Source: Novosphingobium umbonatum (GTDB taxonomy: Bacteria; Pseudomonadota; Alphaproteobacteria; Sphingomonadales; Sphingomonadaceae). Taken from it: DNA of 64,000 bases. The DNA is taken from the NCBI RefSeq assembly GCF_004005905.1, contig NZ_SACO01000013.1:38519-102518 (forward strand), written 5' to 3'. Below are positions 1 to 9,182 of the stretch, piece after piece (positions within the stretch are counted from its first letter, which is position 1; each line of letters opens with the position of its first letter). Made by a program: the position numbers and the translations under genes. The notes beneath the pieces are model-generated. The model saw only the letters and a program-made list of their open reading frames with translations. It searched no databases and was not told where the DNA came from.

Positions 1-601
1 CAAAGCGGCGCAAGGGAATGCCCCCCACCTCGCCATCCATCAGCACCGCCAATTGGGCCTGCGCGGCATAGAGCATATTGTGCCGCTGGTTCGCCGCACG
101 CAGCATCAGCACTGGCACGCCATCGGCCCGATGCACCACCGCGACTTGGGAAAACAGGATGCGTGCCGTGGGCCGCGAGAAACGGGCAAAAGCGATGCCT
201 GTCACCAGCGCGAAATAGAGGATGCCGCAGGTAATTTCGACCACCACCATAATATTGGCATAGGCAGAAGCGGGATAGACATTGCCATAGCCAATCGTCG
301 CCACCGTATGGACCGAGAAAAAGAAATCCTGCCAGAACAGCGAAATATGCGCCATATCTTGCGTGGCGACCAAGCCTTGCGGATCAAGGCGATAGAGCGC
401 GGCAAACAGCAGGTTAAAGGTCAGGAACACGCCCGCGAAAAGCCCCAGCAGCGCGGGCCAAGGCATTTGCATCAGGCGGTAATAGGCATCCTGCGCCCAT
501 GCATCGGGCAGCCCTTTGGCGCGGAGGGTAAAGCCCCCCTTCCTCACGGCGAGTTTCAGAGTCGTGCTGGGATGGCTGGGTTCAGGCGGGCTGTCGGTCA
601 T
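1..601 (-). CDS. Inward-rectifier (Kir-type) potassium channel, C-terminus cut by window edge
   Basis: Reading the minus strand from the ATG at 601-599 gives an open frame to the window edge (about 200 residues). It starts MTDSPPEPSHPSTTLKL and continues through DAWAQDAYYRLMQMPWPALL, a first membrane helix, the pore stretch FWQDFFFSVHTVATIGYGNVYP and a second helix, then a cytoplasmic domain (RFSRPTARILFSQVAVVHR). The TIGYG selectivity filter and the aromatic pore helix are those of bacterial KirBac channels, which are tetramers of two-helix subunits gated by a C-terminal immunoglobulin-like domain. The gene is divergent from sdhB. The missing 3' part lies outside the window. The family call is firm; ion selectivity and gating are inferred. 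Confidence 0.9.
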   Translation of the reverse strand, partial: MTDSPPEPSHPSTTLKLAVRKGGFTLRAKGLPDAWAQDAYYRLMQMPWPALLGLFAGVFLTFNLLFAALYRLDPQGLVATQDMAHISLFWQDFFFSVHTVATIGYGNVYPASAYANIMVVVEITCGILYFALVTGIAFARFSRPTARILFSQVAVVHRADGVPVLMLRAANQRHNMLYAAQAQLAVLMDGEVGGIPLRRF

Positions 602-839
602 GGCGGCAAGGCTATAGCCTGCGTTAATCGGGTCAAGCCTGTCAGGGGGTCAGGCCAGCGCAGGCGTGATGCCGCAACAGCGTTGTTGACCGGCAACATT
701 CTGGCATTTTGCGGAGCTTCTATCCCGCATTGCAAAAAACAGGCTTGCCCCTGCCCGACAAGACAGTAGACAGGCGGGCAAGAGCGAGGCTATGCGGCCC
801 GCAAGTTGAATCGCAGATTTCAAACGGAAAGCAGCGGAT

Positions 840-1622
840 ATGGCTCAGTTCTCCCTCCCCGCCAACAGCAAGATCAGCAAGAACGGCAAGGTCCACAAAG
901 CCGAGGGCGGCAGCCAGATCAAAAAGTTCACGGTCTATCGCTATGACCCGGACAGCGGTGAAAACCCCCGCTATGACAGCTTTGAGCTGGATCTGGACCA
1001 GACCGGCCCGATGGTGCTGGACGCGCTGCTCAAGATCAAGAACGAGCTGGACTCGACCCTGACCTTCCGCCGTTCGTGCCGCGAGGGCATTTGCGGTTCC
1101 TGCGCCATGAACATCAATGGCCGCAATGGTCTGGCCTGCACCACCGCGATCGAGGACCTGAAGGGCGACGTGCGGATCACCCCGCTGCCCCATATGGAAG
1201 TCATCAAGGATCTGGTGCCCGACTTCACGCGTTTCTATGCGCAATATGCCAGCATCCGCCCTTGGCTGCAGACCGTTTCGACCACGCCCTCGGGCAAGGA
1301 ACGCCTGCAGAGCCCCGAACAGCGCGAGAAGCTCGATGGCCTGTATGAGTGCATCCTCTGCGCTTGCTGCTCGACCTCGTGCCCCAGCTATTGGTGGAAT
1401 TCGGACAAATTCCTTGGTCCGGCCATCCTGCTTCAGGCCTATCGCTGGCTGGCCGACAGCCGCGACGAAATGACCGGCGAGCGCCTGGACGAGCTGGAAG
1501 ATCCCTTCCGTCTGTATCGCTGCCACACGATCATGAACTGCGCCAATGTGTGCCCCAAGGGCCTGAGCCCCGCCCGCGCCATTGCCGAGATCAAGAAGAT
1601 GCAGGCCGAGCGCCAGATCTAA
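840..1622 (+). CDS. sdhB: Succinate dehydrogenase iron-sulfur subunit
   Basis: This 260-residue protein is subunit B of respiratory complex II. It passes electrons from the flavin of SdhA to ubiquinone through three iron-sulfur clusters. Visible ligands are C80, C85, C88 and C100 for the [2Fe-2S] cluster, C171, C174, C177 and C238 for [4Fe-4S], and C181, C228 and C234 for [3Fe-4S]. The length matches the family. The gene starts after about 240 bases of non-coding DNA shared with the divergent potassium channel gene. No sdhC, sdhD or sdhA lies directly upstream, so it must have its own promoter. A strong terminator follows at 1649. Confidence 0.97.
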   Translation: MAQFSLPANSKISKNGKVHKAEGGSQIKKFTVYRYDPDSGENPRYDSFELDLDQTGPMVLDALLKIKNELDSTLTFRRSCREGICGSCAMNINGRNGLACTTAIEDLKGDVRITPLPHMEVIKDLVPDFTRFYAQYASIRPWLQTVSTTPSGKERLQSPEQREKLDGLYECILCACCSTSCPSYWWNSDKFLGPAILLQAYRWLADSRDEMTGERLDELEDPFRLYRCHTIMNCANVCPKGLSPARAIAEIKKMQAERQI

Positions 1623-1648
1623 CCAGCCTTTGGCTAAATATCTGATAC

Positions 1649-1692
1649 ATCGCCAACATCTACGTACAAAAACGTAGTTGTTGGCGATTTTA
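1649..1692 (+). terminator. Rho-independent terminator after sdhB
   Basis: Two 17-base arms (1649-1665 and 1672-1688) pair with one mismatch around an ACAAAA loop, and a short T run follows. It lies 26 bases after the sdhB stop codon, which makes sdhB a monocistronic unit at its 3' end. Confidence 0.9.
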
Positions 1693-1789
1693 TGCTTGCA
1701 TAAAATACCCAAGAAGCGCTTTGCCTATTACGAAGTGCGGTGGCGTTTTGCAGTCGCACGTGATCGGTATGGCGACACGGGTGATCTCT

Positions 1790-2200
1790 ATGGTTGGTTT
1801 TGGCAAATGGGCGGCACTGGCTCTGGCAGCAGGACTGGCGCTTTCGGCATCGCAGGCGCAGGCGCAAGCCCGCCGGTTGATCTATTTGAAAAACACCTGT
1901 TCCCGCCCCTTGCGCCTGATCATCGGAAACACCGATCAACGCGGCTTTCACCAACAGGGATGGTACTATTTTAACCCCGGCGATGCATCCTATCTGCGAA
2001 GCAACGCTGGTGACAAGCTGGTGCAGATTGAAGACCGCCCGCTTTATGCCTATGCCGAAACGGTGGACGATGGCCGCCGCCTTTATTGGCAGGGCAACGG
2101 ACCGGAAGTGTCGGTGGATGGTGGCATCTATCGCGTGATGGTTCTGGCAACGCGGTTGGATACAGATGGCGATATTCTGGCCCGCATAACTTGCGATTAA
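1790..2200 (+). CDS. Small secreted protein, DUF1036-like
   Basis: From the ATG at 1790 this is a 136-residue protein. It has a clear Sec signal peptide (MVGFGKWAALALAAGLALSA, cleavage near AQA) and a mature part of about 110 residues. The mature part has a CSRPLRLIIG start, a GWYYFNPGD segment, a YAYAE motif and a C-terminal Cys. This pattern (paired cysteines, W/Y-rich centre, YAE) resembles the DUF1036 secreted proteins, whose function is unknown. Earlier in-frame ATGs at 1721 and 1769 have weaker ribosome sites; GGGTGA sits a few bases before 1790. The family assignment is by motif resemblance only. Confidence 0.65.
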   Translation: MVGFGKWAALALAAGLALSASQAQAQARRLIYLKNTCSRPLRLIIGNTDQRGFHQQGWYYFNPGDASYLRSNAGDKLVQIEDRPLYAYAETVDDGRRLYWQGNGPEVSVDGGIYRVMVLATRLDTDGDILARITCD

Positions 2201-2227
2201 GGGCCGTACAAACAGGCAAAAGGTCGC

Positions 2228-3370
2228 ATGATGAGTGAAGCCAGGGGCGTGTTGGCCCGTTACCACGCTTTGGTTGCCGACGGGCAATTGCGCCCCGATG
2301 CCGAACAGGCGGCGGCGGCCCAGCGGCTTGACGCACTGCAACAGGCACTGGAAACACCGCCCGCAACCGGATTGCTGTCACGCCTGTTTGCCAAGAAACC
2401 GACCCGCGCGCGTGGCCTCTATGTGTGGGGCGGCGTGGGGCGCGGCAAGTCGATGTTGATGGACCTGTTTGTCGACAGTCTGGCCATCCCCGAAAAGCGT
2501 CGTGTGCATTTCCATGCCTTCATGCTGGAGGTGCACGAAATCCTTCGCGATGTTCGGCGCGAGGAAAAGGGCGACCCCATCCCGCCCGTGGCCCAGCGCA
2601 TTGCCCAAGGCCTGCGCGTGCTGGCCTTTGACGAGATGGTGGTCAACAATTCCGCCGATGCGATGATTATGAGCCGCCTATTCACGGCGCTGATCCGCGA
2701 CCATGATCTGACTATTGTCACCACCAGCAACCGCGCCCCGTCAGAGCTTTACAAAAACGGGCTCAACCGCGAGCATTTCCTGCCCTTCATCGCGCTGATC
2801 GAGCATGAGCTGGAGGTGATGACATTGAACGGGCCGGTCGATTACCGCTTGCAACGTCTGGCCGGTATCCGCAGCTGGCACCAGCCCTTGGGCCGCGCCG
2901 CGACCGAACGCGTGCGTGAAGTGTTCTTCCGCCTGACCGATTTCCCGCCCGAAGACGCCGAGCATGTGCCCAGCGCCGATCTGGATGTGGGCGGCGGGCG
3001 ATTGCTGCATGTGCCTAAAAGCCTGAAGGGCGTGGGCGTCTTCAGCTTCAAAAAGCTCTGTGCCGAGGCGCGCGGGGCCAGCGATTATCTGGCCATTGCG
3101 CGGGCCTATCACACGGTCATTCTGGTCGGCATTCCCCATCTTTCCGCCGACAATCGCAACGAGGCGGCGCGTTTTGTCACGCTGATCGACGCGCTTTACG
3201 AGCATAAGGTCAAGCTGTTCGTCACCGCCGATGCCACGCCGGAAGAGCTATACGGCAACACCAACCGCGAGAACGACACGGGCGCTTTCGAATTCGACCG
3301 TACCGTCAGCCGCCTGACCGAGATGCAGAGCGAGGCTTATATGGCCAAGGGGCATGGGGAAGAAGATTGA
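2228..3370 (+). CDS. zapE: Cell division protein ZapE (AFG1-like AAA ATPase)
   Basis: This 380-residue P-loop ATPase of the AFG1/ZapE family has Walker A GGVGRGKSM at about 68-76 and a Walker B region ending LAFDEM near 133-137. The family motif VVTTSNRAPSELYKNGLNRE follows the arginine-finger region. ZapE acts at the division septum and influences FtsZ, and eukaryotic AFG1 has a role in mitochondrial protein quality control. Two tandem ATGs at 2228 and 2231 could each start translation. It is convergent with the amidotransferase gene; the two stop codons are only 12 bases apart. Confidence 0.95.
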   Translation: MMSEARGVLARYHALVADGQLRPDAEQAAAAQRLDALQQALETPPATGLLSRLFAKKPTRARGLYVWGGVGRGKSMLMDLFVDSLAIPEKRRVHFHAFMLEVHEILRDVRREEKGDPIPPVAQRIAQGLRVLAFDEMVVNNSADAMIMSRLFTALIRDHDLTIVTTSNRAPSELYKNGLNREHFLPFIALIEHELEVMTLNGPVDYRLQRLAGIRSWHQPLGRAATERVREVFFRLTDFPPEDAEHVPSADLDVGGGRLLHVPKSLKGVGVFSFKKLCAEARGASDYLAIARAYHTVILVGIPHLSADNRNEAARFVTLIDALYEHKVKLFVTADATPEELYGNTNRENDTGAFEFDRTVSRLTEMQSEAYMAKGHGEED

Positions 3371-3382
3371 GGGCTTAAACCC

Positions 3383-5278
3383 TCACGCCAGCCCCAGCCT
3401 TGCCAAGGATTTATCCAGCATCACCAATTGCCACAACAGGCGCGAATGGTCCGACAGGCCGGAAATATGCGCCTGCGCGATTGCGCCCAGCGCATCAGCG
3501 TCAAACCAGCCTGTCCGGCCCAATGCGCTGCTCGACGCAATCGCCTGCGCCGTACCCGCCAGCGGCCCGCGAAACCATTGCGCTATCGGCGTAACAAAGC
3601 CCTGCTTGGGGCGGAACAGGATGTCCTCGGGCAGATAACGGCGCATCGTATCCTTCATCAACCATTTGCCCTGCCCGCTGCGCACGCGCAGCCCCTCGGG
3701 AATACTGGCGGCAAATTCGATCAAACGATGGTCCAATAGAGGCTCACGCGCCTCCAATCCCACGGCCATGCTGGTGCGGTCCACCTTGGTCAGAATATCC
3801 CCTGGCAGCCAGAATTTGAGATCCGCATATTGCGCGCGATCCAGCCCCGAACGCGCAGGAGCCTTGGCCATCATCTCCATGAAGGGCCGCTCGGCACGAT
3901 AATCACCACGCAGAGCCATATAGGCAGGCGAATAGAGCGCCTGCCGCAAATCCGGCCCCGTTACGCCAATCGCACTGGCATAGGCCTGTTCGCTACTGCC
4001 GGCCAGACTGAGCAAGGTAGTCTTGGCGCGCAAAGGCCGCGGCGCCCAATCGGCCTTGGGATAGTACCGCCCCAAAGTGCCGAACAGGCCAGCGCGCAAT
4101 CCTTCGGGCAACAAGCCCCGCACCCGATCCTCGCCATGCTGGAACACATGGCGGCGGTAACCGGCCAGCGCTTCATCCGCCCCGTCACCGGACAGGGCCA
4201 CCGTCACCGATTCCCGCGCCAATTGGCACACCCGCCATGTGGGCAAGGCGCTGGCATCGGCGAAGGGTTCATCAAACATGGCCACCAGATCATCGATACC
4301 GGCATAATCATCGGGCGATACGGTACGCGCGCTATGATCGGTGCCGAATTGCGTCGCGATCCGGCGGGCATAGGCGCTTTCGTCAAAAGCCTTCACATCG
4401 AAGCCAATCGAACAGGTCTTCACCCGCGAGGCGCTGGCCTCCGCCATCAGCGCCACCACGCTGGAACTGTCCACCCCGCCCGACAGGAAAGCGCCCAAGG
4501 GCACATCGGCCACCATCCGGCTCTGCACCGCATCGCGCATCAAATGCAGCAATTCCGCGCCCAGATCCGCCGCGCTACCCTTACGCCTCTCGGCAAAGCT
4601 GACATCCCACCACTGGCGCGGTTGCGGGCAAGGCTTGCCCGATTGCAGCAGCAGCATATGGCCTGCAGGCAATTTGCGTACGCCTTTTAGCAGGCTGCGA
4701 TGGTCGGGCACATAGCCCCAGGCCAGATAATCCTCCACCGCCAGCGGATCAATCTCGCGGCGCAGCAGGGGATGGGCGATCAAGGCCTTCAATTCGGAAC
4801 CAAAGATCATGCTGCCATCGGAGAGTTCCGCCATGAACAAAGGCTTCACCCCCAACCGGTCGCGCACCAGAAGCAGGCTGCGCGCTTCCAGATCATAGAG
4901 CGCAAAGGCAAACATACCCGACAGGCGTGACACACCCTCCACGCCCCAGCGCTGATAGGCGGCAAGGATTACCTCGCTATCGCCATCAGTATGGAACACC
5001 GCCCCTTGCGCCGCCAGTTCAGCGCGAAGTTCGCGGTAATTGTAAATCTCGCCATTGAAGACCAGCATCAGTCGCCCGTCGCTGCTGGCCATGGGTTGCG
5101 GGCTACCCTCCAGATCGATGATCGACAGGCGGCGGTGGCCCAGACCGATGCCCGGAGCGGTCCAGATCCCGAAACCATCCGGCCCACGATGGGCGATGGC
5201 ATCGCACATCAACTCCACCCGCGCAGGGTCCACCGGCTTGGGCGTGGTGAGATGGAATATTCCGGCAAAACCGCACAT
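3383..5278 (-). CDS. XrtA-system amidotransferase (asparagine synthase type)
   Basis: This 631-residue protein has an N-terminal class-II glutamine amidotransferase domain: Cys2 is the nucleophile, followed by RGPDG and FNGEIYNY. The C-terminal asparagine-synthase ATP-pyrophosphatase domain has a PP-loop SGGVDSS at about 266-272. It is the usual exosortase A-associated amidotransferase 1 and probably amidates a sugar acid or another acceptor during exopolysaccharide assembly. It is the last gene of the long minus-strand eps unit, 6 bases after the xrtA stop. A true AsnB role is less likely because of the context. Confidence 0.93.
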   Translation of the reverse strand: MCGFAGIFHLTTPKPVDPARVELMCDAIAHRGPDGFGIWTAPGIGLGHRRLSIIDLEGSPQPMASSDGRLMLVFNGEIYNYRELRAELAAQGAVFHTDGDSEVILAAYQRWGVEGVSRLSGMFAFALYDLEARSLLLVRDRLGVKPLFMAELSDGSMIFGSELKALIAHPLLRREIDPLAVEDYLAWGYVPDHRSLLKGVRKLPAGHMLLLQSGKPCPQPRQWWDVSFAERRKGSAADLGAELLHLMRDAVQSRMVADVPLGAFLSGGVDSSSVVALMAEASASRVKTCSIGFDVKAFDESAYARRIATQFGTDHSARTVSPDDYAGIDDLVAMFDEPFADASALPTWRVCQLARESVTVALSGDGADEALAGYRRHVFQHGEDRVRGLLPEGLRAGLFGTLGRYYPKADWAPRPLRAKTTLLSLAGSSEQAYASAIGVTGPDLRQALYSPAYMALRGDYRAERPFMEMMAKAPARSGLDRAQYADLKFWLPGDILTKVDRTSMAVGLEAREPLLDHRLIEFAASIPEGLRVRSGQGKWLMKDTMRRYLPEDILFRPKQGFVTPIAQWFRGPLAGTAQAIASSSALGRTGWFDADALGAIAQAHISGLSDHSRLLWQLVMLDKSLARLGLA

Positions 5279-5284
5279 TGTCGT

Positions 5285-6862
5285 CTAATCCTTCTGCGTG
5301 TTGTCAACTTGCGCAACACGATCCATCCATGGCCCCAGCGGCCCCATCGCCTCCCGGAACGCGGCCAGCGCAGCCTTAGCCTGCTGCCCTTCGCCATCCT
5401 CGGCGGACAGGATCAGCATCATAGTCACCCGCCGCCGTAATAGCAGGCGATCGGCAAAATTGGCCATCCGCAGGCGCAAGCCGCTGCCTGTGGTTACTCC
5501 CCCGCTGCGATAGGTGGTGGCGGCGATGCGCTCCACCGGCCCGTCCGCCTGAAGCCGCTCGACATGGGAATCGGGCGTGGACGGCTCCGGCGATTGCCAT
5601 GACCAGCCACTCTCCGGCGGCAAGGCCCCCTCGCCAAAGCCGCTGGCCTTGCGCCCAACGCCTTGCGCGCCATAAAGCGCGAAGAACACATCCACCTGCT
5701 GCCCCTGCGCATTGGCATAGCGGCCCAGCAGGCGATGGTCTGCCCCGCCCGCGCGCGGCTCCCACCAATGGCGCGGGCTGTAATCCACACGGTGCCAGCC
5801 AGCCACCTCGGGCAGATCGATATGGGCAGGCACCGGCGCCACCAGCCTGTCCGCCGCCAAAGCCCAGCCCTGTGCCAACAAGGCCATCACCGCCAAACCG
5901 CCCAAAGCCTGTCTTGGTGACGAACTCTTCCCTTCCCAACGGGCCAACACAGGACGCGCCATAATCGCGTCCACATCCACCATAGCCCCGCCCACTGGCC
6001 GGTCAAAATAGCGCCATCCCAGCGCCAGAATGCCCGCGATCACGCTGGCGAAAAACACCCAGCCATAGATGATATGGTCCACCCCGCCCGCCACAGCGCG
6101 GCCCACATATTGCGCGACATAGACTGTGCCCCATGCCCGCACTCCATTGGCCAGCACCGGCGCCACCACGCATAGGGCCATGAACCCCGCCCGCCGCCGC
6201 CAGTCCAGAAAGCAGACATGCGCCGCCAGCGCGCCAAAGGCCAGCATGGCCACCAGAAATTTGACGCCAGAACAGGCCTCTGCCACTTCGAACAGACCGG
6301 CGGGCGTGCTGATAAACACGCCGTCGATTTGCGCCGGCACCGCGCTGATATGCACCAAGGCCACGGTGATCCGCGCGGTTACCATTTGCAGAAGAGGGAC
6401 CGCTTCATCGCCAAAGGGCACCAGAAAGCCCATATAGGCCAGCGGGAAAGCCAAACCCGCCGCAGCCCTCACGCCCAGCATCAAGGGAACGCAGGCCATC
6501 AGCATGGCCACTGCCGCAGCTTGAGTCACCTGCGCCACCCCCGCCAAAGCGCCCAATGCCCATAGCAATAGGCAAGCCCCCAGCAGCGCCAGAGCAGGTC
6601 TCCACAGCGATACCGGCAGGCTCCACAAGGCAGGCAGCCTTTGCGACACCAGCCAACCGATGATCACCGGCACCAACAGGATGTGATGATAGGTGGAACT
6701 ATCCCACCATTGATGCGCCATGGCCTGCCAATCGGCATGGAATATGGCCAGCAACAGCCCCCAAGCCAGCGCCAATCGCAACAGCCCTGCCCGCCATGCC
6801 TCCGGCACAGCCACGCTTTGGGTGCTTATCGTGAGGCTATCCGCCTCTCCGCCCACCATCAC
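5285..6862 (-). CDS. xrtA: Exosortase A fused to an EpsI-type domain
   Basis: This 525-residue protein has about eight membrane segments over residues 25-285. The exosortase catalytic residues are visible: Cys197 in EACSGVKFL, Arg242 in LANGVRAWG and His263 in GVDHIIYGW. Exosortases are membrane transpeptidases that cut C-terminal PEP-CTERM sorting signals. Residues from about 310 to 525 form a soluble EpsI-like domain after one hydrophobic segment, a fusion commonly seen in XrtA proteins of this group. The start overlaps the stop of the glycosyltransferase gene by four bases (ATGA). No PEP-CTERM protein is encoded in the window. Confidence 0.95.
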   Translation of the reverse strand: MMVGGEADSLTISTQSVAVPEAWRAGLLRLALAWGLLLAIFHADWQAMAHQWWDSSTYHHILLVPVIIGWLVSQRLPALWSLPVSLWRPALALLGACLLLWALGALAGVAQVTQAAAVAMLMACVPLMLGVRAAAGLAFPLAYMGFLVPFGDEAVPLLQMVTARITVALVHISAVPAQIDGVFISTPAGLFEVAEACSGVKFLVAMLAFGALAAHVCFLDWRRRAGFMALCVVAPVLANGVRAWGTVYVAQYVGRAVAGGVDHIIYGWVFFASVIAGILALGWRYFDRPVGGAMVDVDAIMARPVLARWEGKSSSPRQALGGLAVMALLAQGWALAADRLVAPVPAHIDLPEVAGWHRVDYSPRHWWEPRAGGADHRLLGRYANAQGQQVDVFFALYGAQGVGRKASGFGEGALPPESGWSWQSPEPSTPDSHVERLQADGPVERIAATTYRSGGVTTGSGLRLRMANFADRLLLRRRVTMMLILSAEDGEGQQAKAALAAFREAMGPLGPWMDRVAQVDNTQKD

Positions 6863-8106
6863 GCCGCATCATGCATAGTGTCGACAAGCTGGAGGCGCGG
6901 CACATGGCCCAGCATTTCCACCAAGGGCAACAAAGCGCTCTGCCAGCTTTGCTTTTCCACCACCAACCGGCGGGCATCCTCGCCGATGCGCTTGCCCTGT
7001 TGCGGGTCGGCGGCCATGGCCACCACCTGCTCGGCCAAAGCCTCGTCCGTATCGGCCACCAGAAAATGCATGCCCGCCAGCGCATTGATGCCGGTGGCCG
7101 CCGCCGTGGTCAGCACCACCGGCAGTTCCATCGACATGGCCTCCAGCACCTTGTTCTGCACCCCGCGCGCAATTTCCAAAGGCACCAGCGCAATATCCGC
7201 CGCCTTTAGCCACGGGCGCACATCGGCAACGCGGCCCCAGATATAGACGCCATCCAGCTTGTCCAAGGCCTTCACCGCCTCGGTCGGGCTACGCCCCACC
7301 ACATGGAACGTGGCATCCGGGCATTGCTGCCGCACCAGAGGCAGGATGCGATGCGCCACACGTTCCACCGCAGCAATGTTAGGCGGATAATCCATCTGTC
7401 CGGTAAAGACGATGCGCGGCCCGCCCTGCTCCATCATCTGCGGCTCGCGCTCGACAAGGCCGGGGTCGAAATATTCCGAATCAATGCCATTGCCCAGCAC
7501 GCGCACATCCGCCACCACATCGGCGGGCAAGCGGTGGGTGAACAATTCGGCTTCCTTGTGGCTGACCAGCAGGCTCAAATCCGAACTGGCGGCCAGTTGC
7601 GCCTCCTCCTGCTGCAACAGCCGCGCCTCGCGCCGGTGGACCCAGCCCATCACGCCCTTGCGCTGCGCGCCATAGGCCTGGAATTTGGCCGAATCCACAT
7701 CGACAAAATCCATGATCACCCGCCCCTGAAAGCCATCAGGAACATATTGTCCCATCTGGCCAGAGAAGACATAGATCGTGCCGATGCGTCCGCCCGCCAC
7801 CAATTCGTTGATATAGGCGGCCAGCAATGGGTCATAAAAGGCGGTCAGGCTGATCGGCTCGCCGCGCTTTAACGCCTCCAGCCCTGCCCATACCAAGGGC
7901 TTGGTACGCCGGATCAGACGATAGGACCGGCATAACGTGGCCAGTTCTACTTCCTCGGCCATATCGGCATCATCATCGGCAAAGCACACCACATGCACCG
8001 GCGCCAGACGCGCCAGTTGCTTCAAAATGTGGTGCGACCTTATCTTGTCCCCCCGATCGGGCGGAAAGGGAATGCGATGGCACAGAAAGAGGATCTCGCC
8101 GCTCAT
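6859..8106 (-). CDS. XrtA-associated glycosyltransferase (GT4-like)
   Basis: This 415-residue protein starts MSGEILFLCHRIPFPPDRGD, the typical opening of the PEP-CTERM/EpsH1-associated sugar transferases. A GT-B fold is indicated by the C-terminal HVVGRSPTEAVKAL and later PLEIARGVQNKVLEAMSME motifs, the latter holding the donor-site Glu. It should transfer a nucleotide-activated sugar to the growing lipid-linked repeat unit at the inner face of the membrane. The start at 8106 is chosen because a strong AAGGGGG ribosome site precedes it and it overlaps the femAB-like stop as ATGA. A longer frame to 8169 lacks such support. Confidence 0.92.
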   Translation of the reverse strand: MSGEILFLCHRIPFPPDRGDKIRSHHILKQLARLAPVHVVCFADDDADMAEEVELATLCRSYRLIRRTKPLVWAGLEALKRGEPISLTAFYDPLLAAYINELVAGGRIGTIYVFSGQMGQYVPDGFQGRVIMDFVDVDSAKFQAYGAQRKGVMGWVHRREARLLQQEEAQLAASSDLSLLVSHKEAELFTHRLPADVVADVRVLGNGIDSEYFDPGLVEREPQMMEQGGPRIVFTGQMDYPPNIAAVERVAHRILPLVRQQCPDATFHVVGRSPTEAVKALDKLDGVYIWGRVADVRPWLKAADIALVPLEIARGVQNKVLEAMSMELPVVLTTAAATGINALAGMHFLVADTDEALAEQVVAMAADPQQGKRIGEDARRLVVEKQSWQSALLPLVEMLGHVPRLQLVDTMHDAA

Positions 8107-9182
8107 CCCAGCCCCCTTGCGATCCATGGCCCCAAGACATTCGCCACCGGCAAAGGCAGCTTTTTCCACAAGGCGATCCGTCCGGCATGCGCGCTACTGG
8201 TCGGGTCTGCATCGCGGCGCGGGGCGCCGGGCGCGGTCCATGTGGCATAGGCCAAAGGCTCTGGCGTAAAGCCCCAGTTGCGTTTGAAATCAAAGGCGCC
8301 GCTGCCGGTCTTGCTGCGGCCAAAGTCGAAATGCGTGCAGCCGCGCCGACGGGCGTGGCGCATCAATTCGTAATACATCCGGTCATTGGCGCGCAAAGCC
8401 CGCGCCCCCCATGTGCCGCCGCCCCAATAGGGCATCACCGCCCCGCGATGGTAAAGCGAGAGCACGCTGGCCACGGGCTGCCCGTAATGCAGGATGGTCA
8501 ATATATCGGCATCCTCGCCAAAACCATCGAGCACGGCTTCGAACAGAGAGCGGGGGAAGACCGGCGTGCCAAGGTTGCGCACACTTTCGGCATAGATGGC
8601 ATAGTGATCGGCGCGGTCCTGCGCGCCGGCGCCGATGCGGACAGTAAGCTCACCCGCCAATGCCTTGCGCACCTCTGCGCGCTGCTTGCGCGGGATGGCG
8701 TTCAACTGGGCGGCATCATCGGGTTCCAGCGCAAGGATAAAGCCGCAATGGCTTTGCGTCTTAATCTGCCAGCCTTCGCGCTGTTCCGGCAAAGGCCCGC
8801 CGCGCAATTCCACGCTGGGCGCGCTATGGCGCAGAGCCAGTTCCTCCACCGCCGCGAACAGTGGCGCCGCATCCACGCCATCCTCCACCAACGCGCCCCC
8901 GCCCACGGCAAAGCCGGTCGAGGCCAGCACACGGCCAAAGATCGGCGAATGGATAAGGCTGACCGGCAAATAGGCTTCTACCCGCCCGCCGCGCTCCTGC
9001 ACCAAGGCCAGCGCCTGTTGTCCAGTCCCACGCTCCACAGCGGCCAGCCAAGCAGGCCGTTGGAAAACCGTGCCTTGCGCATGGCGCGCGACAAAGCCTT
9101 CCAGCGCGCGCGACTCATCGGGCTCACGCAAGTTGGCCAGCCGGACAATTGTCTTGTTTTCAAGGCGGAACGGAGCATTCAC
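8103..9182 (-). CDS. FemAB-like GNAT acyltransferase, XrtA-associated
   Basis: This 359-residue protein begins at a GTG (VNAPFRLENKTIVRLANL), overlapping the deacetylase stop codon as GTGA. Two GNAT-like halves are indicated by RKQRAEVRKAL in the middle and HFDFGRSKTGSGAFDFKRNWG near the C-terminus, as in the FemAB-related family tied to PEP-CTERM loci. FemAB enzymes transfer aminoacyl groups from charged tRNA to cell-wall precursors; here the acceptor is probably the exopolysaccharide or its precursor. An ATG farther upstream at 9242 would add a Gly-rich stretch inside the preceding gene and is not preferred. Confidence 0.88.
   Translation of the reverse strand: MNAPFRLENKTIVRLANLREPDESRALEGFVARHAQGTVFQRPAWLAAVERGTGQQALALVQERGGRVEAYLPVSLIHSPIFGRVLASTGFAVGGGALVEDGVDAAPLFAAVEELALRHSAPSVELRGGPLPEQREGWQIKTQSHCGFILALEPDDAAQLNAIPRKQRAEVRKALAGELTVRIGAGAQDRADHYAIYAESVRNLGTPVFPRSLFEAVLDGFGEDADILTILHYGQPVASVLSLYHRGAVMPYWGGGTWGARALRANDRMYYELMRHARRRGCTHFDFGRSKTGSGAFDFKRNWGFTPEPLAYATWTAPGAPRRDADPTSSAHAGRIALWKKLPLPVANVLGPWIARGLG

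Noticed and set aside
53..769. 238-codon open frame on the plus strand
   Set aside because: It is the complement of the Kir channel gene, which has a clear TIGYG filter in the other strand; the plus-strand peptide is low-complexity His/Arg-rich.
3368..3385. TGAGGG-N6-CCCTCA hairpin between convergent zapE and amidotransferase genes as a terminator
   Set aside because: Only a six-base stem overlapping the zapE stop codon, and no T run on either strand.
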